A stretch of DNA of 8,538 bases from Candidatus Coatesbacteria bacterium RBG_13_66_14. Lineage in GTDB: Bacteria > RBG-13-66-14. Below the pieces are notes generated by a model. That model was not told where the DNA came from and searched no databases. It was given only the letters and a program-made list of their open reading frames with translations. This document shows, one piece after another, positions 1-5,821 of this stretch (the stretch's first letter is position 1; every line of letters starts with the position of its first letter). A program made the translations under genes and the position numbers. The stretch spans positions 7,380-15,917 of the forward strand of contig MFAF01000147.1 in assembly GCA_001774505.1 (NCBI GenBank). The letters run 5' to 3'.

Positions 1-309
1 CGGACCCTGGAGCCGGAGGAGGACCTCGGGGCCGCGGCGCTCGAGTACCTCAAGGCCAACTACACCGACGAGGTCAAGGCGATATCCGACAGATACGCCG
101 GTGACGACTTCGGCGGCGACGTCCAATACTACATCCGCTTCGTGGACGGTAAGTTCGACCGGATCAACTCCGTGGCCACCGGTCACGGCGACGACCGGGC
201 CTACAACGACGAGGCGTTCCGCGCCGAGCTGGACGAGCTGGTGGGGACCTTCGAGGTTGATTCACCAGGCGAGGTGGACGTGTTCTGGGTCATGGAATTC
301 CCCATGTAG
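1..309 (+). CDS. C-terminal part of an unidentified protein, possible TonB/AgmX-like C-terminal domain
   Basis: Frame 1 is open from the window edge to a TAG at 307-309 and gives 102 residues; the start lies upstream. Codon use is GC-rich at third positions as in the neighbouring genes. The tail reads as a small alpha/beta unit: a helix (LEYLKANYTDEVKAI), a strand ending in YYIRFVDGKF, a helix (EAFRAELDELVGTFEV) and a last strand VDVFWVMEF. This resembles the layout of TonB-type or AgmX/PglI C-terminal domains, where a strand with a DG turn is followed by a variable helix and a closing strand. The resemblance is by pattern only, with no diagnostic catalytic motif, so the family call is weak although the coding call is good. 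It is followed 29 bases later by an intrinsic terminator, so it is the last gene of its transcript. Confidence 0.75.
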   Translation, partial: RTLEPEEDLGAAALEYLKANYTDEVKAISDRYAGDDFGGDVQYYIRFVDGKFDRINSVATGHGDDRAYNDEAFRAELDELVGTFEVDSPGEVDVFWVMEFPM

Positions 310-338
310 GGGAGGCCATTCCCCTCATTTGACACGTG

Positions 339-367
339 GGCGGGGTTTCCGAACCCCGCCTTTTTTT
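339..367 (+). terminator. Intrinsic terminator after the first gene
   Basis: A perfect 9-bp stem, GGCGGGGTT (339-347) and AACCCCGCC (352-360), closes a four-base TCCG loop and is followed directly by seven T (361-367). It lies 29 bases after the stop at 309, so it ends transcription of the upstream gene. Confidence 0.92.
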
Positions 368-406
368 CAAAGGCAGCCCTCACCCTTGATAGCAACATTG
401 CGATGA

Positions 407-487
407 CGTAGGGGCGGGGCGTAGGACGAGTCCTCCGTCCCCACCCGCGGGCCGACCTGAACGGCTCGCCGTCGGTCGGCCCCTACG
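407..487. repeat. 81-nt nested inverted-repeat element (REP-like)
   Basis: The outer arms are a perfect 9-bp pair, CGTAGGGGC (407-415) and GCCCCTACG (479-487). Nested inside are AGGAC/GTCCT (423-434) and a long hairpin with GGGCCGACC (449-457) pairing to GGTCGGCCC (474-482) around an inner ACGG/CCGT stem (461-472). The inner and outer 3' arms share bases, so the two folds would compete. There is no T run, so it is not a standard terminator. It is most likely a dispersed palindromic repeat; an RNA-structure role is possible. Confidence 0.6.
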
Positions 488-527
488 AGGTTGTCGTGTG
501 ATTCAATCGGATTCCATAGGGCGGGGG

Positions 528-593
528 ACCGAGCGAACCGAGCGAACCGAGCGAAGCGAGCTATGCGAAGCAAACCGAGCTATGCGAAGCAAA
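528..593. repeat. Direct-repeat cluster, ACCGAGCGA family
   Basis: Three successive copies of the 9-mer ACCGAGCGA start at 528, 537 and 546. The last runs on into AGCGAGCTATGCGAAGCAA, and a second ACCGAGCTATGCGAAGCAA follows from 574. The core ACCGAGCGAAGCGAGCTATG also occurs at 1355-1384 and 1421-1511 in the same orientation, so copies flank the lipoprotein gene on both sides. There are no unique spacers between units, so this is not a CRISPR. Confidence 0.85.
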
Positions 594-672
594 TCCTTTC
601 CCCGCCTCTTTTTCTGAGGCGAATCCTGCGATTGAGCCAGAACCGTCCGTCGCGCAAACGGATTTTCTCGTT

Positions 673-678
673 TATACT
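673..678 (+). promoter_or_regulatory. Probable -10 box (TATACT) of the lipoprotein gene
   Basis: TATACT at 673-678 is a close match to the sigma70 -10 consensus in otherwise GC-rich DNA. No good -35 is seen 16-18 bases upstream (TCGCGC at 650-655). The normal distance to the first transcribed base would place transcription start at about 684-687, on the GTG/ATG start codons themselves. Confidence 0.5.
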
Positions 679-686
679 AGCGGGTG

Positions 687-1364
687 ATGGCTGACGGCGT
701 ACTAAAAGCCGCGCTCCCGCTTCTTCTGTCGCTGTGCCTCGCGGGCTGCCAGGAGCCGCTGGAGGAGAGCGCCCTCTACGCCCTGGCCTACGCCGACGTC
801 CTCGACGAGGTGCTCCTCTCCCTCCGGGTGGAGCGGTTGGCATACCCGGTGCTCCTGGAGGAACTGACCGCGCTGCAGTCCCGTCTCCGGCGGGAGACGG
901 CCGCCTGGCCCGCGGACCGTCTCCTGACGGCCCTCGACCTCGATCCCGGCACCGTCGAGGCGGAAAGGGCTCTCGCCGACGAGGCGCCCCGGCTCGACGA
1001 ACTCGAGGCCGCTCTGGACAGGGAAACCGAGGACCTCCTGGCCGCGACCGACCCACCCCGCCCCCGGGACTCGGCCTTCGACGCCGATTTGAGATTAGTC
1101 GCCACCTTCACCCCCGGCGAGCGTTTCGACGCCCTGGTGCGGGACGGGCTGGACGAACGGGCGGAGCTCCTCCTGGCCTCCTACGACCTCGAGCGCCGGA
1201 CGGCGGACCTTTCGTGGCACGAGCTCGTGGGGAGGCTGTCCGCCAGCCTCACCGAGTACACGCCGCTGGCCGCCGCCTACCGCCGGACGAACCGGGAGAT
1301 TCAGCGGAAAATCGAGGCGATCAACGATTACCTGGACGGGCTCGAGGAGCGGGAAACCGAGTGA
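687..1364 (+). CDS. Small predicted lipoprotein, mostly helical, function unknown
   Basis: The ATG at 687 gives 225 residues; an in-frame GTG directly before it (684) would add one. The N-terminus has a short charged start, a hydrophobic run (LPLLLSLCLAGC) and a lipobox LAGC with the acceptor Cys at residue 21. It should therefore be cleaved by lipoprotein signal peptidase and anchored to a membrane. The mature part is rich in Leu, Glu, Asp and Arg and looks almost wholly alpha-helical, with coiled-coil-like stretches (for example the EAERALADEAPRLDELEAAL region) and a long C-terminal helix. I see no enzymatic motif. There is no Shine-Dalgarno sequence, and the -10 box sits only 8 bases upstream. 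The stop codon lies inside a copy of the intergenic repeat, so the last residues (ETE) are repeat-encoded. Coding and lipoprotein calls are good; function is unknown. Confidence 0.85.
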   Translation: MADGVLKAALPLLLSLCLAGCQEPLEESALYALAYADVLDEVLLSLRVERLAYPVLLEELTALQSRLRRETAAWPADRLLTALDLDPGTVEAERALADEAPRLDELEAALDRETEDLLAATDPPRPRDSAFDADLRLVATFTPGERFDALVRDGLDERAELLLASYDLERRTADLSWHELVGRLSASLTEYTPLAAAYRRTNREIQRKIEAINDYLDGLEERETE

Positions 1365-1384
1365 AGCGAGCTACGCCTCTGGCG
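1355..1384. repeat. Single 30-bp repeat unit overlapping a stop codon
   Basis: This unit, AACCGAGTGAAGCGAGCTAC followed by GCCTCTGGCG, is the same repeat as at 1421-1511. A C-to-T change at 1362 turns the usual GAGCGA into GAGTGA and gives the TGA stop (1362-1364) of the lipoprotein gene. Its 3' end forms CGCC-TCT-GGCG where other units have TGCC-NNN-GGCA. Confidence 0.85.
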
Positions 1385-1406
1385 ATACCCCTTCGCCGCT
1401 ATAGAA

Positions 1407-1525
1407 GAGGCAAGGGGTTTAACCGAGCGAACCGAGCTATGCCTTTGGCAAACCGAGCGAAGCGAGCTATACCCCCCGGCAAACCGAGCGAAGCGAGTTA
1501 TGCCCTTGGCAAAACCCCTTGTCTC
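1407..1525. repeat. Three tandem ~30-bp repeats bracketed by an inverted repeat
   Basis: Units lie at 1421-1450 (30 bp), 1451-1481 (31 bp) and 1482-1511 (30 bp), with consensus AACCGAGCGAAGCGAGCTAT then GCCYYTGGCA. The array is immediately flanked by a perfect 10-bp inverted repeat, CAAGGGGTTT (1411-1420) and AAACCCCTTG (1512-1521). The match extends to 14 bp with one mismatch (GAGGC... against GAGAC..., 1407-1420 and 1512-1525). Units 1 and 3 end in a TGCC-NNN-GGCA mini inverted repeat; unit 2 does not. The right arm overlaps the first codons of the longest dinG frame. Confidence 0.85.
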
Positions 1526-3539
1526 CTTGAGGAACGACCGGGCGAGTGACCCCTTGACTTCCCAGACCATCACGAGCCTCTTTTCGCCCACCGGCGCCCT
1601 GACCGGGCTCCTGCATCCCTACGAGGAGCGGCCGGGGCAGGTACGGATGGCCACCGCCGTTGCCGACACCCTCGAATCGGGCGGCAGCCTCATGGTCGAG
1701 GCCGGCACCGGTATCGGCAAGAGCCTGGCCTACCTGGTCCCCCTCCTGGCACGCGTGACGGACGAGCGCCGGGGCGTCGTCTCCACCCACACCATCGCCC
1801 TCCAGCAGCAGCTCCTGGCTGCCGACATCCCCGTGGCCCTGGCCGCGCTGGGGACCGAGGTGAATGTGGCCCTGCTCCTGGGGCGGGGCAATTACCTCTG
1901 TCTGCGGAAGCTGAACCGCCAGCAGCTCCTGGGGCTCTTCGCCGACTCCGACGCCGCCGGGAGGCAGCGGGCGCTCTTCGAGCGCGCGAATAGCCTTAAA
2001 CGGGGGGAGCGCTCCGAGCTCGATTTCGCCATTCCCGAGGCGGAGTGGAGGCTGGTCGCGTCGTCCCCCGACTCTTGCGCGGGGAGCCGCTGCCCCTACG
2101 TCAAGGAGTGCTTCTTCCAGCGCGCCCGGCGCCGGGCCCAGTCCGCCGATCTGGTCATCACCAACCACGCCCTCCTCCTGGCCGACGTCGTCCTGCGGTC
2201 TTCCGGGGCGGCGGTCCTGCCCGATTACGCATACCTGGTGGTGGACGAGGCCCACCGCCTGGAGGACGCGGCCACGGACCAGCTCGGCTACCGGGTCTCC
2301 CTGGGCCGCCTGCGCGGGCTCGTGGGAGAGCTCCACTCCCCGGCCCGGCGCACGGGGAGCCTGACGGGGGCGGTGATGAGCAAGTCGGTGGACTCGGACG
2401 AGCTGACGGAGCATTTTTCCAGAATACTCGACACCGCTGGGGCGCACTTCGTCACCCTCCACGCCGGGCTGGGCTACGGGGGCGAACGGGAGGAGCGCAT
2501 CCTGCGCGAACCTCTTTCCGTCGGGGCGGAGCTGGACGCCGAGCTGGGCCGGACGTCGGGCTGGCTGGAGCGGCTGGCCGACGGGGCCGCCGAGGACGAA
2601 GCCCTGGAGCTGGGCGGGGCGGCGCGGCTCCTGGACGGCTACCGGCGGGACCTCGCCGGCCTGGAGGAGCGGCGGTGGGAGGGCTTCGTGTACTGGGCGG
2701 ACGGCCTTCACGATGCCGCGCGGCTGCGGCTCCACGCGGCGCCTGTCGAGGTCGGCCCCATTCTGGAGTCGGGCCTCTGGTCAATCCCCGAGGTCGCCGT
2801 GGCCACCAGCGCCACCCTCACCGTGGGCGGCGACTTCTCCTACCTCACCACCCGCCTGGGCTTCCCTCCCGGCGAGGAGCTCCCCCTCCCGCCGGCCTTC
2901 GACTTCGCGACCCAGGCGGCGCTCTACCTGCCCCGCCTGCCCGACCCCCGCGACAGGACGCATTTCTCCGAGGCCGTCGCCGAGATTCGGCGGCTGGTCG
3001 AGCTGAATCGGGTCGGGGGGACGCTGATCCTTTTCACCAGCCACGAGGCGCTGCGCGCGTTCAGGTCCGCCCTGGAGGAGGACCTGGCGGCCTTGGGCTG
3101 CGAGGTGCTGGCCCAGGGCGACTCCGACCGGACCCGGCTCCTGCGCGGATTCAAGGAGGCCCGGCGCGGCGTCCTCTTCGCCACCGCCACCTTCTGGGAG
3201 GGGGTGGACCTGCCCGGGGACGAGCTGCGGCTGTTAATCATCGCCCGGCTCCCCTTCGCCGTGCCCAGCGATCCGGTGGTGGCGGCGCGGTCTGAGGCGA
3301 TCGAGAAGCGCGGTGGGAGGCCCTTCGAAGAGTACTCCCTGCCCGAGGCGGTGCTCCGGCTCCGTCAGGGCTTCGGCCGCCTGGTCCGGAAAAAGACCGA
3401 CCGCGGGGTGGTGGCGATTCTGGACTCCCGCGTCCTCACCAAGGCCTATGGCGCCCGGATGCTCGCCGCCCTGCCACCGGCGAGGCGCTTTGGGTCCTTT
3501 CAGGCCGACGCCCTGGGGGCGTACCTCGCGGGCCCTTGA
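1500..3539 (+). CDS. dinG: DinG-type ATP-dependent 5'-3' DNA helicase with Fe-S cluster
   Basis: This is a 679-residue superfamily 2 helicase of the DinG/XPD group, cytoplasmic, which in this family unwinds forked DNA, D-loops and R-loops during repair. Numbered from ATG 1500, Walker A is AGTGIGKS (68-75). Four cysteines at 134, 193, 198 and 204 have the spacing of the 4Fe-4S ligands of E. coli DinG. The DEAH box is 249-252, the FWEGVD motif 565-570, and motif VI QGFGRLVR 623-630. All key residues are present and the length is typical. The start is uncertain: ATG 1500 lies inside the repeat array, and homology to DinG begins only near SLFSPTGAL. The in-frame TTG at 1554 is a plausible true start, though neither site has a clear Shine-Dalgarno. 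The gene stands between the lipoprotein and pilT genes with no functional link visible. An exonuclease-fused DinG is excluded because there is no N-terminal exonuclease domain. Confidence 0.95.
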   Translation: MPLAKPLVSLRNDRASDPLTSQTITSLFSPTGALTGLLHPYEERPGQVRMATAVADTLESGGSLMVEAGTGIGKSLAYLVPLLARVTDERRGVVSTHTIALQQQLLAADIPVALAALGTEVNVALLLGRGNYLCLRKLNRQQLLGLFADSDAAGRQRALFERANSLKRGERSELDFAIPEAEWRLVASSPDSCAGSRCPYVKECFFQRARRRAQSADLVITNHALLLADVVLRSSGAAVLPDYAYLVVDEAHRLEDAATDQLGYRVSLGRLRGLVGELHSPARRTGSLTGAVMSKSVDSDELTEHFSRILDTAGAHFVTLHAGLGYGGEREERILREPLSVGAELDAELGRTSGWLERLADGAAEDEALELGGAARLLDGYRRDLAGLEERRWEGFVYWADGLHDAARLRLHAAPVEVGPILESGLWSIPEVAVATSATLTVGGDFSYLTTRLGFPPGEELPLPPAFDFATQAALYLPRLPDPRDRTHFSEAVAEIRRLVELNRVGGTLILFTSHEALRAFRSALEEDLAALGCEVLAQGDSDRTRLLRGFKEARRGVLFATATFWEGVDLPGDELRLLIIARLPFAVPSDPVVAARSEAIEKRGGRPFEEYSLPEAVLRLRQGFGRLVRKKTDRGVVAILDSRVLTKAYGARMLAALPPARRFGSFQADALGAYLAGP

Positions 3540-3564
3540 CCCGCGGGCGCGCGGCTTGTATCAT
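3536..3564 (+). promoter_or_regulatory. Sigma70-like promoter for pilT
   Basis: TTGACC (3536-3541) and TATCAT (3559-3564) are separated by exactly 17 bases. The -35 box overlaps the TGA stop of dinG (3537-3539). Transcription would start near 3571, about 44 bases before the pilT start codon. Both hexamers stand out in very GC-rich surroundings. Confidence 0.65.
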
Positions 3565-3614
3565 AGGTCGCCCCCGCGGCGGGCGGACCGGCGGGACTCA
3601 CTCCGGGAGCGTAC

Positions 3615-4688
3615 GTGCAACTGGCGGAAAAGCTCCTCTCCGTGATGCGCGCCCAGGGAGCCAGCGACCTCCACGTGGTCGTCGGTTATCCCCCGCACAT
3701 GCGCCTGGACGGGCGGCTCATCCCCACCAACCTCGAGCCCTTCACCCGGGAGACGGCCAACTCCTTCACCGGGCTTTTTCTTTCGTCCCGCCCCGGCGCC
3801 CGCGCCCGCTACGACGACGCCGGCCAGGTTGACCTGGGCTACGAACTGGAGGGACAAGGCCGGTTCCGCGTGAACGTCTACCGCACCTCCGAGGGGCCCG
3901 CCTGCGCCATCCGCGCCATCCCGGACGTCATCCCCTCCCTGGAGGAGCTGGGGCTGCCCAAGTCCGTCGCCGGCCTCACCGCCCTGCCCAAGGGCCTGAT
4001 ACTGGTCACCGGCCCCACCGGCTCTGGCAAGTCCACCACCCTGGCGGCCGTCATCGCTAAGATAAACCGGGAGGGTGCCCGCCACGTCATCACCATCGAG
4101 GACCCCATCGAGTTCCGCCACGAGCGGGGCAAGTCCCTGGTGACGCAGCGGGAGCTGGGGACCGACTACGCCGACACCGTCTCCGCGGTGCGCTCCTGCC
4201 TGCGGCAGGACCCAGACGTGATAATGATCGGCGAGATGCGCGACCCGCCCACGATGGGCGCCGCCCTCACCGTCGCCGAGACCGGCCATGTGGCGCTGTC
4301 CACCCTGCACACCAACTCCGCCACCCAGACCGTCACGCGGATATTAGACGCCTTCCCGTCCGACGAGACGCGCCAGATTCGCATCCAGCTTTCCTTCTGC
4401 CTGGAGGCGGTCGTCAGCCAGGCGCTCCTGCCGCAAAAGGATGGACCGGGACGGGTGCTGGCCACCGAGGTGCTGATCGCCACCCCGGCGGTGCGCGCGC
4501 TCATCCGCGACGGGAAGGAGCATCAGCTCTACTCGGTCATTCAGTCGGGGCACGCCCACGGGATGTACACCCTCAACAGCTCCCTGACGGCGCTGATCGG
4601 GGCCGGGCTGGTGGACCGCGAGGCGGCCCTGGAGGCCTCCAACCGCCGCGAGGAGCTGGCCGAGCAGCTCGCCGAGGCGGGCCTGTAG
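3615..4688 (+). CDS. pilT: Type IV pilus retraction ATPase PilT
   Basis: This 357-residue protein is a GspE/PilT-family secretion ATPase that powers type IV pilus retraction as a cytoplasmic hexamer at the pilus base. The N-terminal domain starts with the family pattern GASDLHVVVGYPPHMRLDG (15-33). Walker A is GPTGSGKST (133-141), the Asp box TIEDPIEF (160-167), Walker B DPDVIMIGE (199-207) and the His box AETGH (221-225). Length matches known PilT proteins, and the C-terminal region with the VQREL-like and AIQSG-like positions is also recognisable. The start is GTG 3615, supported by GGGAG five bases upstream (3605-3609); no ATG fits better. It has its own promoter after dinG. No other pilus genes are in the window, so it appears to be a stand-alone copy, with assembly genes expected elsewhere. 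A PilU paralogue cannot be excluded. Confidence 0.96.
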   Translation: MQLAEKLLSVMRAQGASDLHVVVGYPPHMRLDGRLIPTNLEPFTRETANSFTGLFLSSRPGARARYDDAGQVDLGYELEGQGRFRVNVYRTSEGPACAIRAIPDVIPSLEELGLPKSVAGLTALPKGLILVTGPTGSGKSTTLAAVIAKINREGARHVITIEDPIEFRHERGKSLVTQRELGTDYADTVSAVRSCLRQDPDVIMIGEMRDPPTMGAALTVAETGHVALSTLHTNSATQTVTRILDAFPSDETRQIRIQLSFCLEAVVSQALLPQKDGPGRVLATEVLIATPAVRALIRDGKEHQLYSVIQSGHAHGMYTLNSSLTALIGAGLVDREAALEASNRREELAEQLAEAGL

Positions 4689-4711
4689 GCGAAGGCCCCA
4701 TGGGTTTTTTT
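4679..4711 (+). terminator. Weak possible terminator after pilT
   Basis: GGGCCT (4679-4684) can pair with AGGCCC (4693-4698) around an 8-base loop, and a run of seven T follows at 4705-4711. The six-base gap between stem and T run and the short stem make it a poor match to a classical terminator. The stem overlaps the pilT stop codon. Confidence 0.35.
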
Positions 4712-4763
4712 CATGCGCGGCGAAGACGATTGAGCGGCTGGGTCGGGCCCCCGAGGCTGACAG

Positions 4764-4933
4764 GTGGACCGCCTCGGTGACGAGGCCGCGGGCGAGCTCG
4801 AGCGGCGCTCCTCCCCGCCGTCGCCGCCGAGACCGGCCTCCCCGTTTCCCACGTGGAGACCGGCGAGCGGCTCGAGGACCTGGAGCCCTTCGACCCGACG
4901 AAATTCGCCCGGGCCCTGGTGGGCCTCGACTGA
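4764..4933 (+). pseudogene. Frameshifted remnant of an FtsY/FlhF-like SRP GTPase C-terminus
   Basis: The reading frame ending at TGA 4931-4933 gives AALLPAVAAETGLPV then SHVETGERLEDLEPFDP and FARALVGLD. This closely follows the C-terminal end of FtsY (for example ...GVGERIEDLRPF...F.EAL in E. coli), including GLP, the GER-EDL motif and the PF...F..AL tail. Upstream it is blocked by a TGA at 4778. The preceding residues seem to continue in another frame as VDRLGDEAAGELE (from 4764), which could match the TKLD-GTARGG region, so one base appears lost near 4790-4802. That frame is itself closed at 4758. Only ~55 codons remain, there is no GTPase domain, and no start signal is visible. FlhF or Ffh ancestry is less likely, since Ffh has EALEPFHPDR here. 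Read as a decayed gene fragment. Confidence 0.55.
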
Positions 4934-4959
4934 ACCTAACAACTTCACGAAGGGATACG

Positions 4960-5727
4960 ATGAAACTGGAAAACTTCCGCAGCCGCGACCGGGACGTCAT
5001 CTCCGAGCTCCTCTCCTCGGACCGCCCCTGGGCGTCCTACGCGCTGGGCGATCTCTCCGACCTCCACTTCGGCCTCTCGCGGTACTACGTGAACGGGCCG
5101 AACCTGGTGCTGGTGTACGAGGGGCTCCAGCCGCCCGCGCTCTTCCTCTTCGGCGGAGTCGGCGCCCTGCGCTTCATCTGCTCGCTCCTCCCCGCCGGGG
5201 ACTACAACTCCGCCTTCACCGGCGAGCCCGAGGCCATCTTCCCCGAGGGCACCAATGTCGTCCAGCTCAAGCGCATGCTCCGGATGACGCTGGACCTCTC
5301 GGGCAAAACATTCGACACCGGGGTGGCCGAGGAGCTGGGCTCCAAGGACGCCGACGCCATCGCCGGCCTGATGGTCCACTACCCGGAGAACTCCTTCCAC
5401 CCGGACCAGCTCGCCTACCCCTTCGCCGGGATCTACCTGGACGACGCGCTCGTGGCCTGCGCGGGCACGCACGTGGTGAACGCCGACGAGCGGGTGGCCT
5501 GCATCGGCAACGTGGTGGTCCACCCCGAGTACCGGCGGCGCGGATTCGCCCAGCAGGTCGTGGGCAAGGCGCTCACCCTCCTCTCCGACCAGGCCGACCT
5601 GGCGACCCTCAACGTCGCGGTGAAGAACAAGGAGGGGATAGAGCTCTATCAGCGGCTGGGCTTCGGCACACACTGCCGCTTCAACGAGGCGGAGATAACC
5701 CTTCCCGAGCCCAAGCCCGAGGTGTAG
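4960..5727 (+). CDS. GNAT-family N-acetyltransferase with N-terminal extension
   Basis: The 255-residue protein has a GNAT acetyltransferase fold in its C-terminal half, which transfers an acetyl group from acetyl-CoA to an unknown amine. Motif A is seen as VACIGNVVVHPEYRRRGFA (179-197), with the acetyl-CoA pyrophosphate-binding R-x-x-G-x-A at 192-197. The later ...ELYQRLGF (228-235) is the usual motif B end. Residues 1-120 form a separate N-terminal region (ending near LRMTLDLSG) like that in two-part GNAT proteins with an FR47-like C-terminal domain. The start ATG 4960 has AAGGGA five bases upstream. It follows the FtsY-like fragment by 26 bases and precedes pdxA by 94; no substrate can be inferred from context. 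Coding and family are secure, specificity unknown. Confidence 0.92.
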   Translation: MKLENFRSRDRDVISELLSSDRPWASYALGDLSDLHFGLSRYYVNGPNLVLVYEGLQPPALFLFGGVGALRFICSLLPAGDYNSAFTGEPEAIFPEGTNVVQLKRMLRMTLDLSGKTFDTGVAEELGSKDADAIAGLMVHYPENSFHPDQLAYPFAGIYLDDALVACAGTHVVNADERVACIGNVVVHPEYRRRGFAQQVVGKALTLLSDQADLATLNVAVKNKEGIELYQRLGFGTHCRFNEAEITLPEPKPEV

Positions 5728-5770
5728 GACGCCCTCGGGGGAAGGGGACACCGCGGGGTGATTCGCTTAC

Positions 5771-5792
5771 GGGCGGGCGCCGAGGCCCGCCC
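5771..5792. terminator. Strong GC hairpin between acetyltransferase gene and pdxA
   Basis: GGGCGGGC (5771-5778) pairs perfectly with GCCCGCCC (5785-5792) around GCCGAG. It lies 43 bases after the acetyltransferase stop and 29 before pdxA. Only CTTC follows, with no T run, so it may be a non-canonical terminator or a palindromic repeat rather than a standard intrinsic terminator. Confidence 0.45.
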
Positions 5793-5821
5793 CTTCAATC
5801 CGCAGTGGTGGACGGACCGTC

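Larger units (their letters stand above)
310..686. other. Non-coding repeat-bearing spacer
   Basis: This 377-base stretch has no convincing gene on either strand. Short open frames across it are made mostly of the repeat itself, giving runs such as RANRANRAKRA or ARFARFAR. It contains, in order, a terminator (339-367), an 81-nt inverted-repeat element (407-487), a direct-repeat cluster (528-593), a weak GCCTC/GAGGC hairpin (604-620) and a TATACT box (673-678) just before the lipoprotein gene. I saw no tRNA or other recognisable RNA gene. Confidence 0.7.

Noticed and set aside
604..620. GCCTC/GAGGC hairpin as a terminator
   Set aside because: The five-bp stem has the T run in its loop rather than after it.
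1421..1511. CRISPR-like array
   Set aside because: The 30-bp units abut with no unique spacers, there are only three, and no cas gene is near.
734..1549. Plus-strand frame of 271 codons overlapping the lipoprotein gene and repeats
   Set aside because: It is rich in Arg, Gly and Pro, a +2 shadow of the lipoprotein gene, and its second half is just translated repeat.
1467..2735. Long minus-strand open frame of 422 codons opposite dinG
   Set aside because: It is antisense to a helicase with all motifs intact; such frames arise from GC-rich third positions, and the translation shows no recognisable domain.
2045..3295. Plus-strand frame of 416 codons inside dinG
   Set aside because: It is an alternate-frame shadow of a well-supported gene, with low-complexity Arg/Pro/Gly composition.
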